This document shows, in pieces, positions 8,894-18,589 of a stretch of DNA of 58,343 nucleotides. The position numbers and the translations under genes are program-made. The notes under the pieces were generated by a model. It was not told the DNA's origin. It saw only the letters and a program-made list of their open reading frames with translations, and did no database searches. The stretch comes from Chloroflexota bacterium (lineage in GTDB: Bacteria; Chloroflexota; Dehalococcoidia; SHYD01): contig JACPQN010000024.1 in the NCBI GenBank assembly GCA_016190485.1, positions 1 through 58,343 on the forward strand, given 5' to 3'. Every line of letters begins with the position of its first letter. Positions within the stretch are counted from its first letter, which is position 1.

Positions 8894-10474
8894 ATGAGCG
8901 CCCGGCTGCTGTTCCTCCTGTGGGCCGTGAGCCTGGCCACAGTGGCCGCGGCGGCCGCGCTGTTCCGCCAGCCGGGCTACTTTGACGCCTACTATTACTA
9001 CCACGTGGCGGCCAACCTCGCGGCGGGCCGGGGGCTGGTGGAGGACCTGGTCTGGAGCTACCTCTCTCCTCCGGAGGCCGTCTCCCATCCCAGCAACCTC
9101 TACTGGATGCCCCTGACCTCCCTGGTGGCCGGGGCGTCCATGGCCGTCTTCGGGCCGGGGTTCCGGGCGGCCCAGGCGCCGCTGGCGCTGGTGGCGTCCC
9201 TGGCGCCGGTGGCGGCCGCCTGGGCTGTATGGGACCTCTGGCGGGACCGGGGGCTGGCCCTCGCCGCCGCCGCCCTGACCCTGTTCGGCGGTTTCTACTT
9301 CCTCTACTGGACCGCGGTGGACGGCTTCGGGCTCTTCGCAGTGAGTACCACTATCGGCCTGTGGGCAGGGGCGCGTCTGCTGGCCCAGGATCGTTCCCAG
9401 AGCGAGGGAGCCAGCGGGCGGGCGGTGGACGCACCGCGTGGCCGGGTCGCCCCCTGGGGCCTGGGGCTGATGGCCGGAGTGGCTGCGGGCGCAGCTCACC
9501 TCACTCGGGCCGACGGCTTTCTGACGGTGCTGGCGGTGCTGGCGGCGACGGTGGTTGCTCGCTCGCGAGGGTGGCGAGCCTTTGGGCTGGCGGCGGCCGC
9601 CGGTTACCTGCTGCTGCTGGGCCCCTGGGCCTGGCGAGTCTGGGCGCTCACCGGCTCGCCGCTGCCGCCGGGCACGGCTGCCACGCTCTTTTTCCGGGAG
9701 TACAATGATCTCTTTGGTTACGGGCAGGCGCATACCCTTGGGACCTACCTCTCCTGGGGGGCCGGCCCCATCCTGCTGTCCAAGCTGGCGGCCTTGGGCG
9801 AGAACCTAGTGGTGCTCTACGGCGCCGGGTTCATGCTGGCGCCTCTGGGCCTCCTGGGGATATGGCGCTGCCGTCGCGATGCGCGCCTGTGGCCCTTCCT
9901 CTGGTACACATGCCTACTCTACCTCACCCTCACCTTCCTGTTCACCTTCCCGGGCGCCAGGGGGAGCATGCGTCACTCAGGCGTCGCGCTGCTCCCGTGG
10001 ACCGGAGTGGTCGCGGCGCTGGGCCTGCAAGTCGCCGTGGCTGCGACCGCGCGCCGTCTGCCGGGCTGGGACGTCCGCCGCGCCTGGCGGGGGTTCATCC
10101 TGGTGGCGGTGGGCGCCAGCCTCGCCCTGGCCCTGGCCTTCCTCCTGTATAATGCGAGCGCCTGGGACCGGGAGTACCAGGCGTATCAGGAGCTGGCGCG
10201 GAGGCTGAATGAGCGAGGAGTGGGCGCAGCCCCGGTAATGGTCACGGACCCGCCGGCCTATCACTATGTCAGCGGGCGGAGCGCGGTTGCCACGCCCAGC
10301 AACGGCGTGCAGGCGCTGCTGGCTGCCGCCGACCGGTACGGGGTGGCGTACGTGGCCCTGGAGCCTGCCCACGCTCCCGCACTGCGTGCCCTCTATGTGG
10401 GGGATGAGCGCTCCCCGCGCCTGGAGCACGTGGAATGGATCGGGCCGACGCGGCTCTTCAGAGTCCTACCATGA
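8894..10474 (+). CDS. Polytopic membrane glycosyltransferase (GT39/GT-C-like)
   Basis: Starts MSARLLFLLWAV; YFDAYYYYHVAANLAAGRGLVEDLVWSY; similar to product of 14203..15816. Confidence 0.65.
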   Translation: MSARLLFLLWAVSLATVAAAAALFRQPGYFDAYYYYHVAANLAAGRGLVEDLVWSYLSPPEAVSHPSNLYWMPLTSLVAGASMAVFGPGFRAAQAPLALVASLAPVAAAWAVWDLWRDRGLALAAAALTLFGGFYFLYWTAVDGFGLFAVSTTIGLWAGARLLAQDRSQSEGASGRAVDAPRGRVAPWGLGLMAGVAAGAAHLTRADGFLTVLAVLAATVVARSRGWRAFGLAAAAGYLLLLGPWAWRVWALTGSPLPPGTAATLFFREYNDLFGYGQAHTLGTYLSWGAGPILLSKLAALGENLVVLYGAGFMLAPLGLLGIWRCRRDARLWPFLWYTCLLYLTLTFLFTFPGARGSMRHSGVALLPWTGVVAALGLQVAVAATARRLPGWDVRRAWRGFILVAVGASLALALAFLLYNASAWDREYQAYQELARRLNERGVGAAPVMVTDPPAYHYVSGRSAVATPSNGVQALLAAADRYGVAYVALEPAHAPALRALYVGDERSPRLEHVEWIGPTRLFRVLP

Positions 10475-12627
10475 CCAGCGATTCCCCTGCGCTGGTGGCT
10501 GCTGGCCTGACCCAGCGCCGGCTCGTGGCGCCTCTGGCGCTGGTGGCCTGGATTGCGGTGGTGCTGGCCGCCTACTACGCAGTGCACAAGCCTCTGCCGG
10601 ACCAACTGTCCCAGGCCGGCGGCCTCTGGGAGCCGCTGCGAGAGGGCTGGTCACCGGCGGCCCTGGCCAGCGCCGTTCTGGACCTGGGCGTGGCGCTGTG
10701 GCTGGCCCTCCTGGGCCTCGGCGTCGGCTCCCTGCTGCTGGACCGTCTGCTGGACGAGCCTGATCTGGGGCCAGTGGAGCACACGGCCTTTGGCGGAGCG
10801 CTGGGGCTTGCGGCGTTGGCCACAACCGTCTTCTTCCTGGGCCTGGCCGGCGGGCTCTCTCCGCTACCGGCTCTGCTGCTCCTGAACGTCCTCTCCCTGG
10901 TGGGCGTCGTGGGGCTCTGGCGGATACTCCGGCGGCAGGTGATACAACCGCGGCAGCAGGCGGCCCCAGATGCACGGGACGGGACGGCGCTGGCCCTCCA
11001 GGGCCTGCTGGCCGGCGCCGCGGCGCTGACGCTGACGAAGGCCCTGGCGCCGCCCGTGGCCTGGGACAGCCTGGTGTACCACCTCACGGCTCCGCAGCAG
11101 CACCTCCAGGCGGGCCGCATCTTGGGCGGCATCGACGTGCCCTACTTCTACTTCCCCTCGCTGGTGGAGCAGCTCTACGCCGCGGCGCTGCTGGTGCGGG
11201 GCGACGTGTCGGCCCAGGCCATGCACCTGGTCCTGGCGGCTCTCGGCGCCCTGGCAGTATGGGGCTTTCTGGCCCGCTACCAGGATCGCCGGGCGGGCTG
11301 GTACGCGCTGGCTCTGCTGGCTTCCGCCACCAGCCTGCTATCGCTAGCGACAGAGGCCTACGTCGAGTGGGGGCTGCTGACCTACGGCTTCCTGGCCTTC
11401 TGGGCGCTGCACCGGGCCTTGGAAACGGGTAGCGGGCGCTGGCTGGCGCTCTCCGGCTGCCTGTGCGGCTGGGCTCTGGCCACCAAGTACACCGGGGTCT
11501 TCCTGGCCCTCGCGCTGGGCGTGCTGTTACTGTGGCACATGACGCGCGACCGTCGGAGGGACGACCCAGCCTTGCCTACCGAACAGGCGGGGCTGGGGGG
11601 CTGGCATGCTCTCGGCCTGTGGGCCGGCCCCCTGGCGGCCGCGGCCAGCCCCTGGTACCTGAAGAACTGGGTGCTGACCGGCAACCCCGCCTATCCCTTC
11701 TTCTTCGGCGGGTGGCGCTGGGACACCTGGCGCGCGGAGTGGTTCTCCCGGCCGGGCACGGGGCTCGTCACGGAACCGCTCCGGCTCCTGAGCGCGCCCT
11801 GGGAGCTGACGGTGCTGGGTACGGAGGGCAGCGCCTTCTACGACGCGACGATGGGCCCCCTGTTCCTGGCCCTGTTGCCCCTCCTGGCCTTGGTTCCACT
11901 GCGCACGTGGGTCTCCCAGGCGCTCGTGGTGACGGCGATCCTCTTCGGGGTGTGGCTGTACGGGGCGGCGCAGTCGGCGCTGCTGGTGCAGGGGCGGCTG
12001 CTGCTGCCGGCCATGCCCTTCCTGGCGGCGGCGCTGGCAGGTGGGCTGGCGGAGAGTCCGCGTCTGGCGGCGACGCCGGTGCGGGTGCACCGCGTCCTGG
12101 AGGCGACGGTGCTGCTGGTGCTGGGCTTGACGGTGCTGCGCCTGGGCCTGGAATGGGTCGCAGACCCGCCGCTGCCCTATCTCCTGGGCGCCGAGAGCCG
12201 GGCCACCTACCTGGAGCGCCACCTGGGAGATCACTACCGAGCGCTGATGTTCCTCAACGGGGAGCTTTCACCCGGCGCCCGGGTCCTCTTCCTATGGGAG
12301 CCTCGGACCTACCTCTGCGGGGGCGCCTGCCAGCCCGACGCGCTCCTCTACAACTGGCGCGACCTGCTGCGCCAGTACGGCTCCGTGGACGGCGTGTACC
12401 AGGAGCTGCGCCGCGAGGGGTACAGCCACGTACTACTGTATGGCGGCGGCCTGCGCCACTTCTCCGAGCCGCCCAACGTGGAGATGGAGCCGGCTCACAT
12501 CGTGGAGCTGGCCCGCTTCGAGGCCCGCTACCTGGACCGCCTCTACGGCCCGCCCCTGCCGGAGACGCTGGCCCAGCCGGCCTCTGCCGTGGCGGGCAAA
12601 GGCTATGCCCTCTACCGGCTGCGGTAG
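10471..12627 (+). CDS. Polytopic membrane glycosyltransferase-like protein
   Basis: ATGA overlap with previous gene; WDSLVYHLTAPQQHLQAG motif; many TM helices. Confidence 0.65.
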   Translation: MTSDSPALVAAGLTQRRLVAPLALVAWIAVVLAAYYAVHKPLPDQLSQAGGLWEPLREGWSPAALASAVLDLGVALWLALLGLGVGSLLLDRLLDEPDLGPVEHTAFGGALGLAALATTVFFLGLAGGLSPLPALLLLNVLSLVGVVGLWRILRRQVIQPRQQAAPDARDGTALALQGLLAGAAALTLTKALAPPVAWDSLVYHLTAPQQHLQAGRILGGIDVPYFYFPSLVEQLYAAALLVRGDVSAQAMHLVLAALGALAVWGFLARYQDRRAGWYALALLASATSLLSLATEAYVEWGLLTYGFLAFWALHRALETGSGRWLALSGCLCGWALATKYTGVFLALALGVLLLWHMTRDRRRDDPALPTEQAGLGGWHALGLWAGPLAAAASPWYLKNWVLTGNPAYPFFFGGWRWDTWRAEWFSRPGTGLVTEPLRLLSAPWELTVLGTEGSAFYDATMGPLFLALLPLLALVPLRTWVSQALVVTAILFGVWLYGAAQSALLVQGRLLLPAMPFLAAALAGGLAESPRLAATPVRVHRVLEATVLLVLGLTVLRLGLEWVADPPLPYLLGAESRATYLERHLGDHYRALMFLNGELSPGARVLFLWEPRTYLCGGACQPDALLYNWRDLLRQYGSVDGVYQELRREGYSHVLLYGGGLRHFSEPPNVEMEPAHIVELARFEARYLDRLYGPPLPETLAQPASAVAGKGYALYRLR

Positions 12628-12639
12628 GAGCCACCGGCG

Positions 12640-14202
12640 GTGACCGGCGCCGGGGGCGCCATCCTGGCTCGACGGCCCGAGGCGATGGCCTCGGCGTTGT
12701 ACCGGGCCTCGGGAGGCCAGGGCGCCATGCTCCTGGCTTGCTCCCTGTGCCTGTTGGCGCTGCTGCTACGGCTGCCCAGTCCGAACCAGCAACTGGAGTA
12801 CGACGAGGTCATCAGCATCCTCTTTGCCCGCCAGGACTTTGGCCGGATCGTGGAGGCCACCGCGGCCGACACCATGCCGCCCCTCTATTACTGGCTGCTG
12901 CGGCTGTGGCACGGGGAGGGCAGCAGCCTCTTCATGGCTCGCTATCTCTCCACCATCCTGGGGGTGCTGAGCCTGCCGGCGCTCTACGTCCTGGGCCGCC
13001 GCCTGCTGGGAGAGGGGACGGCGCTGCTGGGCACGGCCATCCTGGCCCTCTCGCCCTTCCACGTCTTCTACAGCCACTACACCCGCATGTACGCGCTGCT
13101 GGCGCTGCTGGCGCTGCTGGCGGCCACCTTCTTCCTGGCCTGGCTGCAAGATGGAGGACGACGCTCTCTGGCCCTGGCGACCCTCGCGACAGGGCTGGCG
13201 CTGTACGTGCACCCGCTGGCCTTCCTGCTGGTGGCCACCCTGGACCTGCTGTTCGTCGGCAGCTACCTGCTGAAGCGCGCAGCCCCCCTTCAGGCGGGTG
13301 TCGGGACGTTGCTGGCGGCCAACGCGGCGCTGGGGCTGGGGTTCCTCCCGTGGCTCGTCTACCTGCCGGGACAGGTAGAGAAGGTGACCCGGGCTTTCTG
13401 GATCCCTACGCCAGGGCCGACGGAGTTGGTGCGTACGGCCATCGTCTTTCACTTCCACCTGCCCCTGCCGGCGGGATGGCTAGGCCCGGCGGCCTTCCTC
13501 TCGCTGCTGCTGGTCACGGTCACCGCCGTGGAGCTGCGCCGGCGCTGGTTGGCAGCGCTGGGGGAGCGGGCCGGCCTTCTCGCGCTGCTGGTCCTGGCGC
13601 TGGCGCCCCTGGCGCTGATATACCTGGTCTCCCAGGTGCGGCCCATCTACGTGGAGCGGGCTGCGCTGGCCGCGGCGGCGGCCTACTACCTGCTGCTGGC
13701 CGCGGCCCTGCGGTGGCTGCCCCTTCGTCCGGTGGCGTGGGCGCTGGGCGCCTTGCTGCTGTTGGGCATGCTGGTGGCCAACGTATACCAGTGGCAGTAC
13801 CAGTCGTTCCCGCGCTCGCCCCTGGGTGAGGTGGCCCGGTACCTGGCCCAGGAGGTACGCCCCGGCGACATGGTGCTCCACGACAACAAGCTCAGCTTCT
13901 TTCCAGCCTATTACTTCGCGCCTGGCCTGCCCCAGAGCTACGTGGCGGACCCCCCCGGCTCCCCCAACGACACCCTCGCGCCGGGGACGACGCGGGTGCT
14001 GGGCCTCTCTCCCACCACGCCGGAGGAAGCAGCCAGGGGCCACCGCCGGCTGTGGTTCGTGGCCTTCGACCGCGCGCTGGCGGAGGCTGCGGCCGCGGGC
14101 AGACCACTGCCGAACAAGGCCGCGCTGGACGCACGGTCCCCCGGCGCCCTCCAGGCCCACATCGGCGATGTGTCCCTCTACCTGTACCGGCGGGAGCCGT
14201 AG
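12640..14202 (+). CDS. ArnT/GT39-like membrane glycosyltransferase
   Basis: LEYDEVISILFARQDFG...DTMPPLYYWLLRLWH; GTG start. Confidence 0.8.
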   Translation: MTGAGGAILARRPEAMASALYRASGGQGAMLLACSLCLLALLLRLPSPNQQLEYDEVISILFARQDFGRIVEATAADTMPPLYYWLLRLWHGEGSSLFMARYLSTILGVLSLPALYVLGRRLLGEGTALLGTAILALSPFHVFYSHYTRMYALLALLALLAATFFLAWLQDGGRRSLALATLATGLALYVHPLAFLLVATLDLLFVGSYLLKRAAPLQAGVGTLLAANAALGLGFLPWLVYLPGQVEKVTRAFWIPTPGPTELVRTAIVFHFHLPLPAGWLGPAAFLSLLLVTVTAVELRRRWLAALGERAGLLALLVLALAPLALIYLVSQVRPIYVERAALAAAAAYYLLLAAALRWLPLRPVAWALGALLLLGMLVANVYQWQYQSFPRSPLGEVARYLAQEVRPGDMVLHDNKLSFFPAYYFAPGLPQSYVADPPGSPNDTLAPGTTRVLGLSPTTPEEAARGHRRLWFVAFDRALAEAAAAGRPLPNKAALDARSPGALQAHIGDVSLYLYRREP

Positions 14203-15816
14203 GTGAGCGCGGCGGTGGTCACCCGGGAGGGCGAGGCCCTGGCCATTCTGGACCGCGCCATCCCCGCCGCGCTGGTGGCCGCCGGGCTGGTGGTGCGGCT
14301 GGTGGAGGCCAGCGTGCTGCCCTTCCCCGCGCTGGACGACCCGGCTTTCTACCTGAAGGTGGCCGAGAACCTGGCGCAGGGGCGCGGCCTGGTCATCGAC
14401 GCCATCTGGAGCTACCAGGCGCCCTTCGGCCAGGCTCAGGACCAGCCTTTCTCCCAGGTCACCCACCCCAGCAACGAGCACTGGATGCCCCTGGCGTCCC
14501 TGGCGCTGGCCCCCTTCTTTGCGCTCCTGGGGAGCAGCTTCAAGCTGGCGCAGGTGGTGGGCGCGATGGTGGGGTCGCTGCTGGTGCTGGTGGCGTGGCA
14601 GACGGCCCGGCAGGCCCTGTCGCCCCGGGGCCCCTGGCGGGCCACCGCCTCCTTCGTGGCGGTGCTGGTGGCCTTCAACCCCCTGCTGGTCTACCAAGCG
14701 GTCACCGCCGATAGCTCCGTCTACTTTGGGCTGCTGGGCGCGCTGGCCCTGCTCCTGGCGGGGACCAGGCCCCGCCGGAGCGCCGGCGCCGCTGCGCAGG
14801 TGGGTCTGGTGGGCGGGCTGGCCTACCTGGCCCGTAGCGACGGCCTGCTCCTCCTGGTGGCGCTCACTATCTGGACATGGCTGGCTTCCCCCGAGGCCCG
14901 ATGGCGCCGGACGGGGGCGCTGCTCCTGGGAGCGGCGGTGGTGGTGGCGCCCTGGTTGGCCCGGAACGCCGTGACCTTCGGGTCAGCCTTTCCCACCTCT
15001 GGCCTGGCGCTGGCCCTGCTTCCCGACTACCCCACCCTCTTTCACTACGGCGGCGACAGCTTCTGGACCGGGTTCCCCCCGCCCGATGCAGGGCGCCTGT
15101 TGGGCCTGCGCTTGGAGGGGCTGGGGCACAACCTCTTCGTGCTGCTGTTGCAGTCCCTCTTCCCCATTGCGCCCCTGGCGCTGGTGGGTTTTGCGTCGCT
15201 GCGCACAGCTCCCGTGGTAGCGCTGGGCGGGGCCTTCGCCCTGGCCCTGCTCCTGGCCGGCGCCCTCCTTTTCCCGGTCGTCACCATCTACGGCGCCTTC
15301 TACCACTCGGTGGGGGCTGTGCTCCCCCTGATAACGCTGCTGGCCGTGGTTGGCCTACAGCGGTTCGGCCGGGTGCTGGGGCAGCGGCTCTTCGAAGACC
15401 CGGACTTCATGCCCATTCTGCTGGGCATCGCTGCCTTTGCGCTGACCCTGGTGCAGTTCGGGCTGGCCACGGCCACTGCGGCCGAGATGCACGGCCGCTG
15501 GGGCGAGCAGTTCGACCTGGTAGGCCAGTGGCTGCGGGAGCAGGGGGCGCGCGTGGTGATGACCACCCAGCCGCACAGCCTGCACTACGCCAGCGGCCTG
15601 CCAGCGGTCATGCTGCCGGTGAGCGACTCTCCGGAGGTGGCATTTCAGGTGGCCCAGCGGTATGGCGTGGACCACGTGGTTGGCTTCGGTAGCTTCGGGA
15701 GGTACCCGGCTGCCTTCCAGGAAGAGGGCGGCGCCCCTCGGCAGGCTCAGGACAGCGCCCCCTTCCGGCTGGTGTACGAGGCGGAGGGCGTGTGGATCTA
15801 TCGCGTGGAGCCATAG
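14203..15816 (+). CDS. ArnT/GT39-like membrane glycosyltransferase
   Basis: LDDPAFYLKVAENLAQGRGLVIDAIWSYQ; paralog of 8894..10474; GTG start abutting previous stop. Confidence 0.75.
   Translation: MSAAVVTREGEALAILDRAIPAALVAAGLVVRLVEASVLPFPALDDPAFYLKVAENLAQGRGLVIDAIWSYQAPFGQAQDQPFSQVTHPSNEHWMPLASLALAPFFALLGSSFKLAQVVGAMVGSLLVLVAWQTARQALSPRGPWRATASFVAVLVAFNPLLVYQAVTADSSVYFGLLGALALLLAGTRPRRSAGAAAQVGLVGGLAYLARSDGLLLLVALTIWTWLASPEARWRRTGALLLGAAVVVAPWLARNAVTFGSAFPTSGLALALLPDYPTLFHYGGDSFWTGFPPPDAGRLLGLRLEGLGHNLFVLLLQSLFPIAPLALVGFASLRTAPVVALGGAFALALLLAGALLFPVVTIYGAFYHSVGAVLPLITLLAVVGLQRFGRVLGQRLFEDPDFMPILLGIAAFALTLVQFGLATATAAEMHGRWGEQFDLVGQWLREQGARVVMTTQPHSLHYASGLPAVMLPVSDSPEVAFQVAQRYGVDHVVGFGSFGRYPAAFQEEGGAPRQAQDSAPFRLVYEAEGVWIYRVEP
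14421..14443. repeat. REP-like core inside CDS
   Basis: gcccttcggccaggctcaggacc, encodes PFGQAQD; located at an insertion relative to paralog 8894..10474. Confidence 0.6.
15731..15756. repeat. REP-like core inside CDS
   Basis: gcgcccctcggcaggctcaggacagc, encodes APRQAQDS. Confidence 0.55.
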
Positions 15817-17315
15817 CGTCCGGGGAGGTAGCGCTGGCTCCAACGCCATCGCTGCCGCCTGCGCCCTCCGGCGACGCGCTCTGGCGGAGCGCCGCGGGCG
15901 GCGTGGTGCTGCTGGCCTTCCTCCTCCGCATGGTGAACCTGGGCGGCCAGAGCCTCTGGTACGACGAGGCCTTCAGCCTGCTCCTGGCCCGCCAGCCGCT
16001 GGGGGAGATCCCTGGCCGCACGGCGCTGGACACAATGCCGCCCCTCTTCTACTGGCTTCTCCACCTGTGGGGCGTCGGCCCGCCGGTAGACTTCTATCCC
16101 CGCTTCCTCTCGGTGCTGGCCGGGGTCCTCTCCGTGGCCCTGGTGTGGGCCGTGGCGCAGCGCCTGAGCGATGGGCCGGTGGCCGCGGCCGCTGCGCTCT
16201 ACACCGCGGTATCGCCCTATCACCTCTACTACAGCCAGGAGGTGCGGATGTACGCCCTGCTGGGGCTGTGGTCGTTGCTGGCGGTCTACGGCTTTCTTCG
16301 GGGTTGGCAGCGGGGGGAGGGGGCCGGATGGGCGCTCTACGGGGCAGGGACCGCGCTGGCGCTCTATACCCACGCGCTGGGATGGTTGCCCTCTGCCAGC
16401 CTGCTCTTCTGGGCTGTGCTTCAGGCGAGACGGCGGTCAGCTCGCCTACAGGCCCCCCTGCTGGCGCTGCTGGCTGGGCTGGCGCTGTACCTGCCCTGGA
16501 TGGTGGTGCTGGTGGGACAGACCCAGCAGGTGCTGGCTTCATTCTGGTACAGTCCCCCCAGTTTCCTGAGTCCCCTGGCCAGCTTCTATCTTTTCTTCGC
16601 CGGGACCTTTCCGGGTCCGGTTCTCTTACCCCTGGGCCTGGGGGCAGTGCTGCTGGCCCTGGCGCTGACGGCGGCCGCGGGGTTTAGGCGACGGGTAGCG
16701 TGGCTGGGCCTCCTCTGGGTCTGGGCGCTGTTGCCCCTGCTGGCGTTGCTGGCGGCCTCTCTGCTGCGGCCCCTCTACCTGGAGCGGGTGGCCCTGGGCG
16801 CGGCCTTCCCGGTGTATATCCTGCTGGGGTGGGCGACGCTGCGCACGCATCCCCGATGGTTGGGGTGGGCCCTGGGGGGCGTGCTGCTGGTGGTAGGCGC
16901 CTGGGGCCTGGGCCACTGGTACGGCGAGCCAGCCTACGGCAAACCGCCCCAGCGGGAGGCGGCGCAGGTCCTCCTGCGCCAGTGGCAGCCCGGGGAGCCG
17001 GTGCTGCACACCAGCGATGGTAGCCTGCTCCCCTTCCTGCTCTATGCGCCGGAGCTGCCTAACCGCCTGCTGCTGGGCGATCCGGAGTACTTCCAGCGGA
17101 CGGCGCGCGCCCGCTCCACCTACGAGGCTCTGGCTGTGTCGCCGCTGACGCCGGAAGAAGCGCTGGCGGGGGCGCAGCGCTTCTTCCTGGTAGTAGCGCT
17201 TGATCACAGCGTGGAGTACCAGCGCGCTGTGGCCGAAGCGTTTGACAGAGCGTACCGGCGCCTGGGAGAAGAGGATGTGCGCGGCATCATAGTGCGCACA
17301 TACCAGAAGCGGTAG
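15792..17315 (+). CDS. ArnT/GT39-like membrane glycosyltransferase
   Basis: LWYDEAFSLLLARQPLGEIPGRTALDTMPPLFYWLLHLW; similar to 12640..14202. Confidence 0.8.
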   Translation: MDLSRGAIASGEVALAPTPSLPPAPSGDALWRSAAGGVVLLAFLLRMVNLGGQSLWYDEAFSLLLARQPLGEIPGRTALDTMPPLFYWLLHLWGVGPPVDFYPRFLSVLAGVLSVALVWAVAQRLSDGPVAAAAALYTAVSPYHLYYSQEVRMYALLGLWSLLAVYGFLRGWQRGEGAGWALYGAGTALALYTHALGWLPSASLLFWAVLQARRRSARLQAPLLALLAGLALYLPWMVVLVGQTQQVLASFWYSPPSFLSPLASFYLFFAGTFPGPVLLPLGLGAVLLALALTAAAGFRRRVAWLGLLWVWALLPLLALLAASLLRPLYLERVALGAAFPVYILLGWATLRTHPRWLGWALGGVLLVVGAWGLGHWYGEPAYGKPPQREAAQVLLRQWQPGEPVLHTSDGSLLPFLLYAPELPNRLLLGDPEYFQRTARARSTYEALAVSPLTPEEALAGAQRFFLVVALDHSVEYQRAVAEAFDRAYRRLGEEDVRGIIVRTYQKR

Positions 17316-17353
17316 TCTTGAAGTTGTGCGTGTCCGATGAGGGATGACTGAAC

Positions 17354-18589
17354 GTGCCCCAGCCTGAGTACCGCCTGCCCCAAGTGGTAGTCCAGTCCGC
17401 TTGGCGAGGGCTGCTCCTGGGGGGAGCTGCTGCTTCCTTCCGGCGCGCCTTGGCCGCGGCGGCAATGGCGTTTCTGGCGTCCCGGGCGGTGATCCTGGCT
17501 GCGGTGTGGATAGCCCCGGCCGTTCTCCCGGAGCAAGTCATCCTCAGAACGCCAGAATACTTCGTTGAAACCGGCACTCCCAGGATCATCGACTCCCTGG
17601 TTCGATGGGATGGCATTCACTACCTGGATGTGGCGCAAAGGGGTTACCGGATCGACCCCGATCACCGATTGATCTCTACCCGCTGGCCTCTTTATCCCGG
17701 GCTCATGCGAGTCCTGGGTGGCTGGGCAGGAGCGGACGGCCTGGTCTACGCGGGCGTGGCCCTGTCGAATCTGGCCCTGTTCCTATCCCTGGCACTCCTA
17801 TTCCGCAGCGTAGAGGAGCAGTACGGCAGGGAAGTGGCCTACCGCAGCATCTGGTACCTAGCCGTGTTCCCTGGGGCCTTCTTCTATAGCGCCCTCTACG
17901 CGGAAGCCTTACTGGTTCTGTTTAGTGTCCTGACCCTGGAGCTGCTGCGCCGGCGCCGCTGGCCGCTGGCGGGTGGGATGGGCTTCCTGGCCGCCCTCGC
18001 TCGCGGCCAGGGAGTCCTCCTCGTAGCGCCCCTGCTGGTCGAAGGAGTAAGGGCTTACGGTTTCTCCCCGCGGCGTCTGTGGCGACCCGCGCTGGCCGGA
18101 GCGCTCACCGGGGGTGGATTTTTCTTCTTTTTGGGCCTGCTCTGGGTCAGCGTGGGAGACCCCCTGGCTTTCATTCGCCCCCTCCAGCTCTGGGACCAGG
18201 CGTGGACGCCAGTGCTGGAGCGCCCACCGGAAGCCGTGGGGTCTGCGCTATCTTACTACTTCACTCCGCAGGATGGCATCAAATACGGTGGGGCGTGGAT
18301 TGGAGCGGCCGCGAGCCTGCTCTTCGTCGCTGCGACCGCATGGCTGTTGAGGAGAGGCCAGTATACTGAAGGGGTCTTTTGTCTGGCGACGCTAGCCTAT
18401 TTTCTGAGCCTGACCCTGCCTGTAGGAACGGGCACCATGATCCGCTACCTGGCGCCGATAGTCCCGGCCTACGTCGCCTTCGGAGTTTGGGGCGAGCATA
18501 AAGTCTTTCATTATGGCTACAGCATCGTGTCTACGGTGCTGCTGTTCCTGGCGGCGATGCTTTACACGCAGCGATACTGGGTAGGGTGA
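17354..18589 (+). CDS. PIG-V-like mannosyltransferase family membrane protein
   Basis: DSLVRWDGIHYLDVAQRGYR...RWPLYPGLMRVLG; GTG start. Confidence 0.75.
   Translation: MPQPEYRLPQVVVQSAWRGLLLGGAAASFRRALAAAAMAFLASRAVILAAVWIAPAVLPEQVILRTPEYFVETGTPRIIDSLVRWDGIHYLDVAQRGYRIDPDHRLISTRWPLYPGLMRVLGGWAGADGLVYAGVALSNLALFLSLALLFRSVEEQYGREVAYRSIWYLAVFPGAFFYSALYAEALLVLFSVLTLELLRRRRWPLAGGMGFLAALARGQGVLLVAPLLVEGVRAYGFSPRRLWRPALAGALTGGGFFFFLGLLWVSVGDPLAFIRPLQLWDQAWTPVLERPPEAVGSALSYYFTPQDGIKYGGAWIGAAASLLFVAATAWLLRRGQYTEGVFCLATLAYFLSLTLPVGTGTMIRYLAPIVPAYVAFGVWGEHKVFHYGYSIVSTVLLFLAAMLYTQRYWVG

Noticed and set aside
11463-13829. 788-aa overlapping ORF
   Set aside because: Shadow frame over genuine membrane-protein genes; no recognisable domain.
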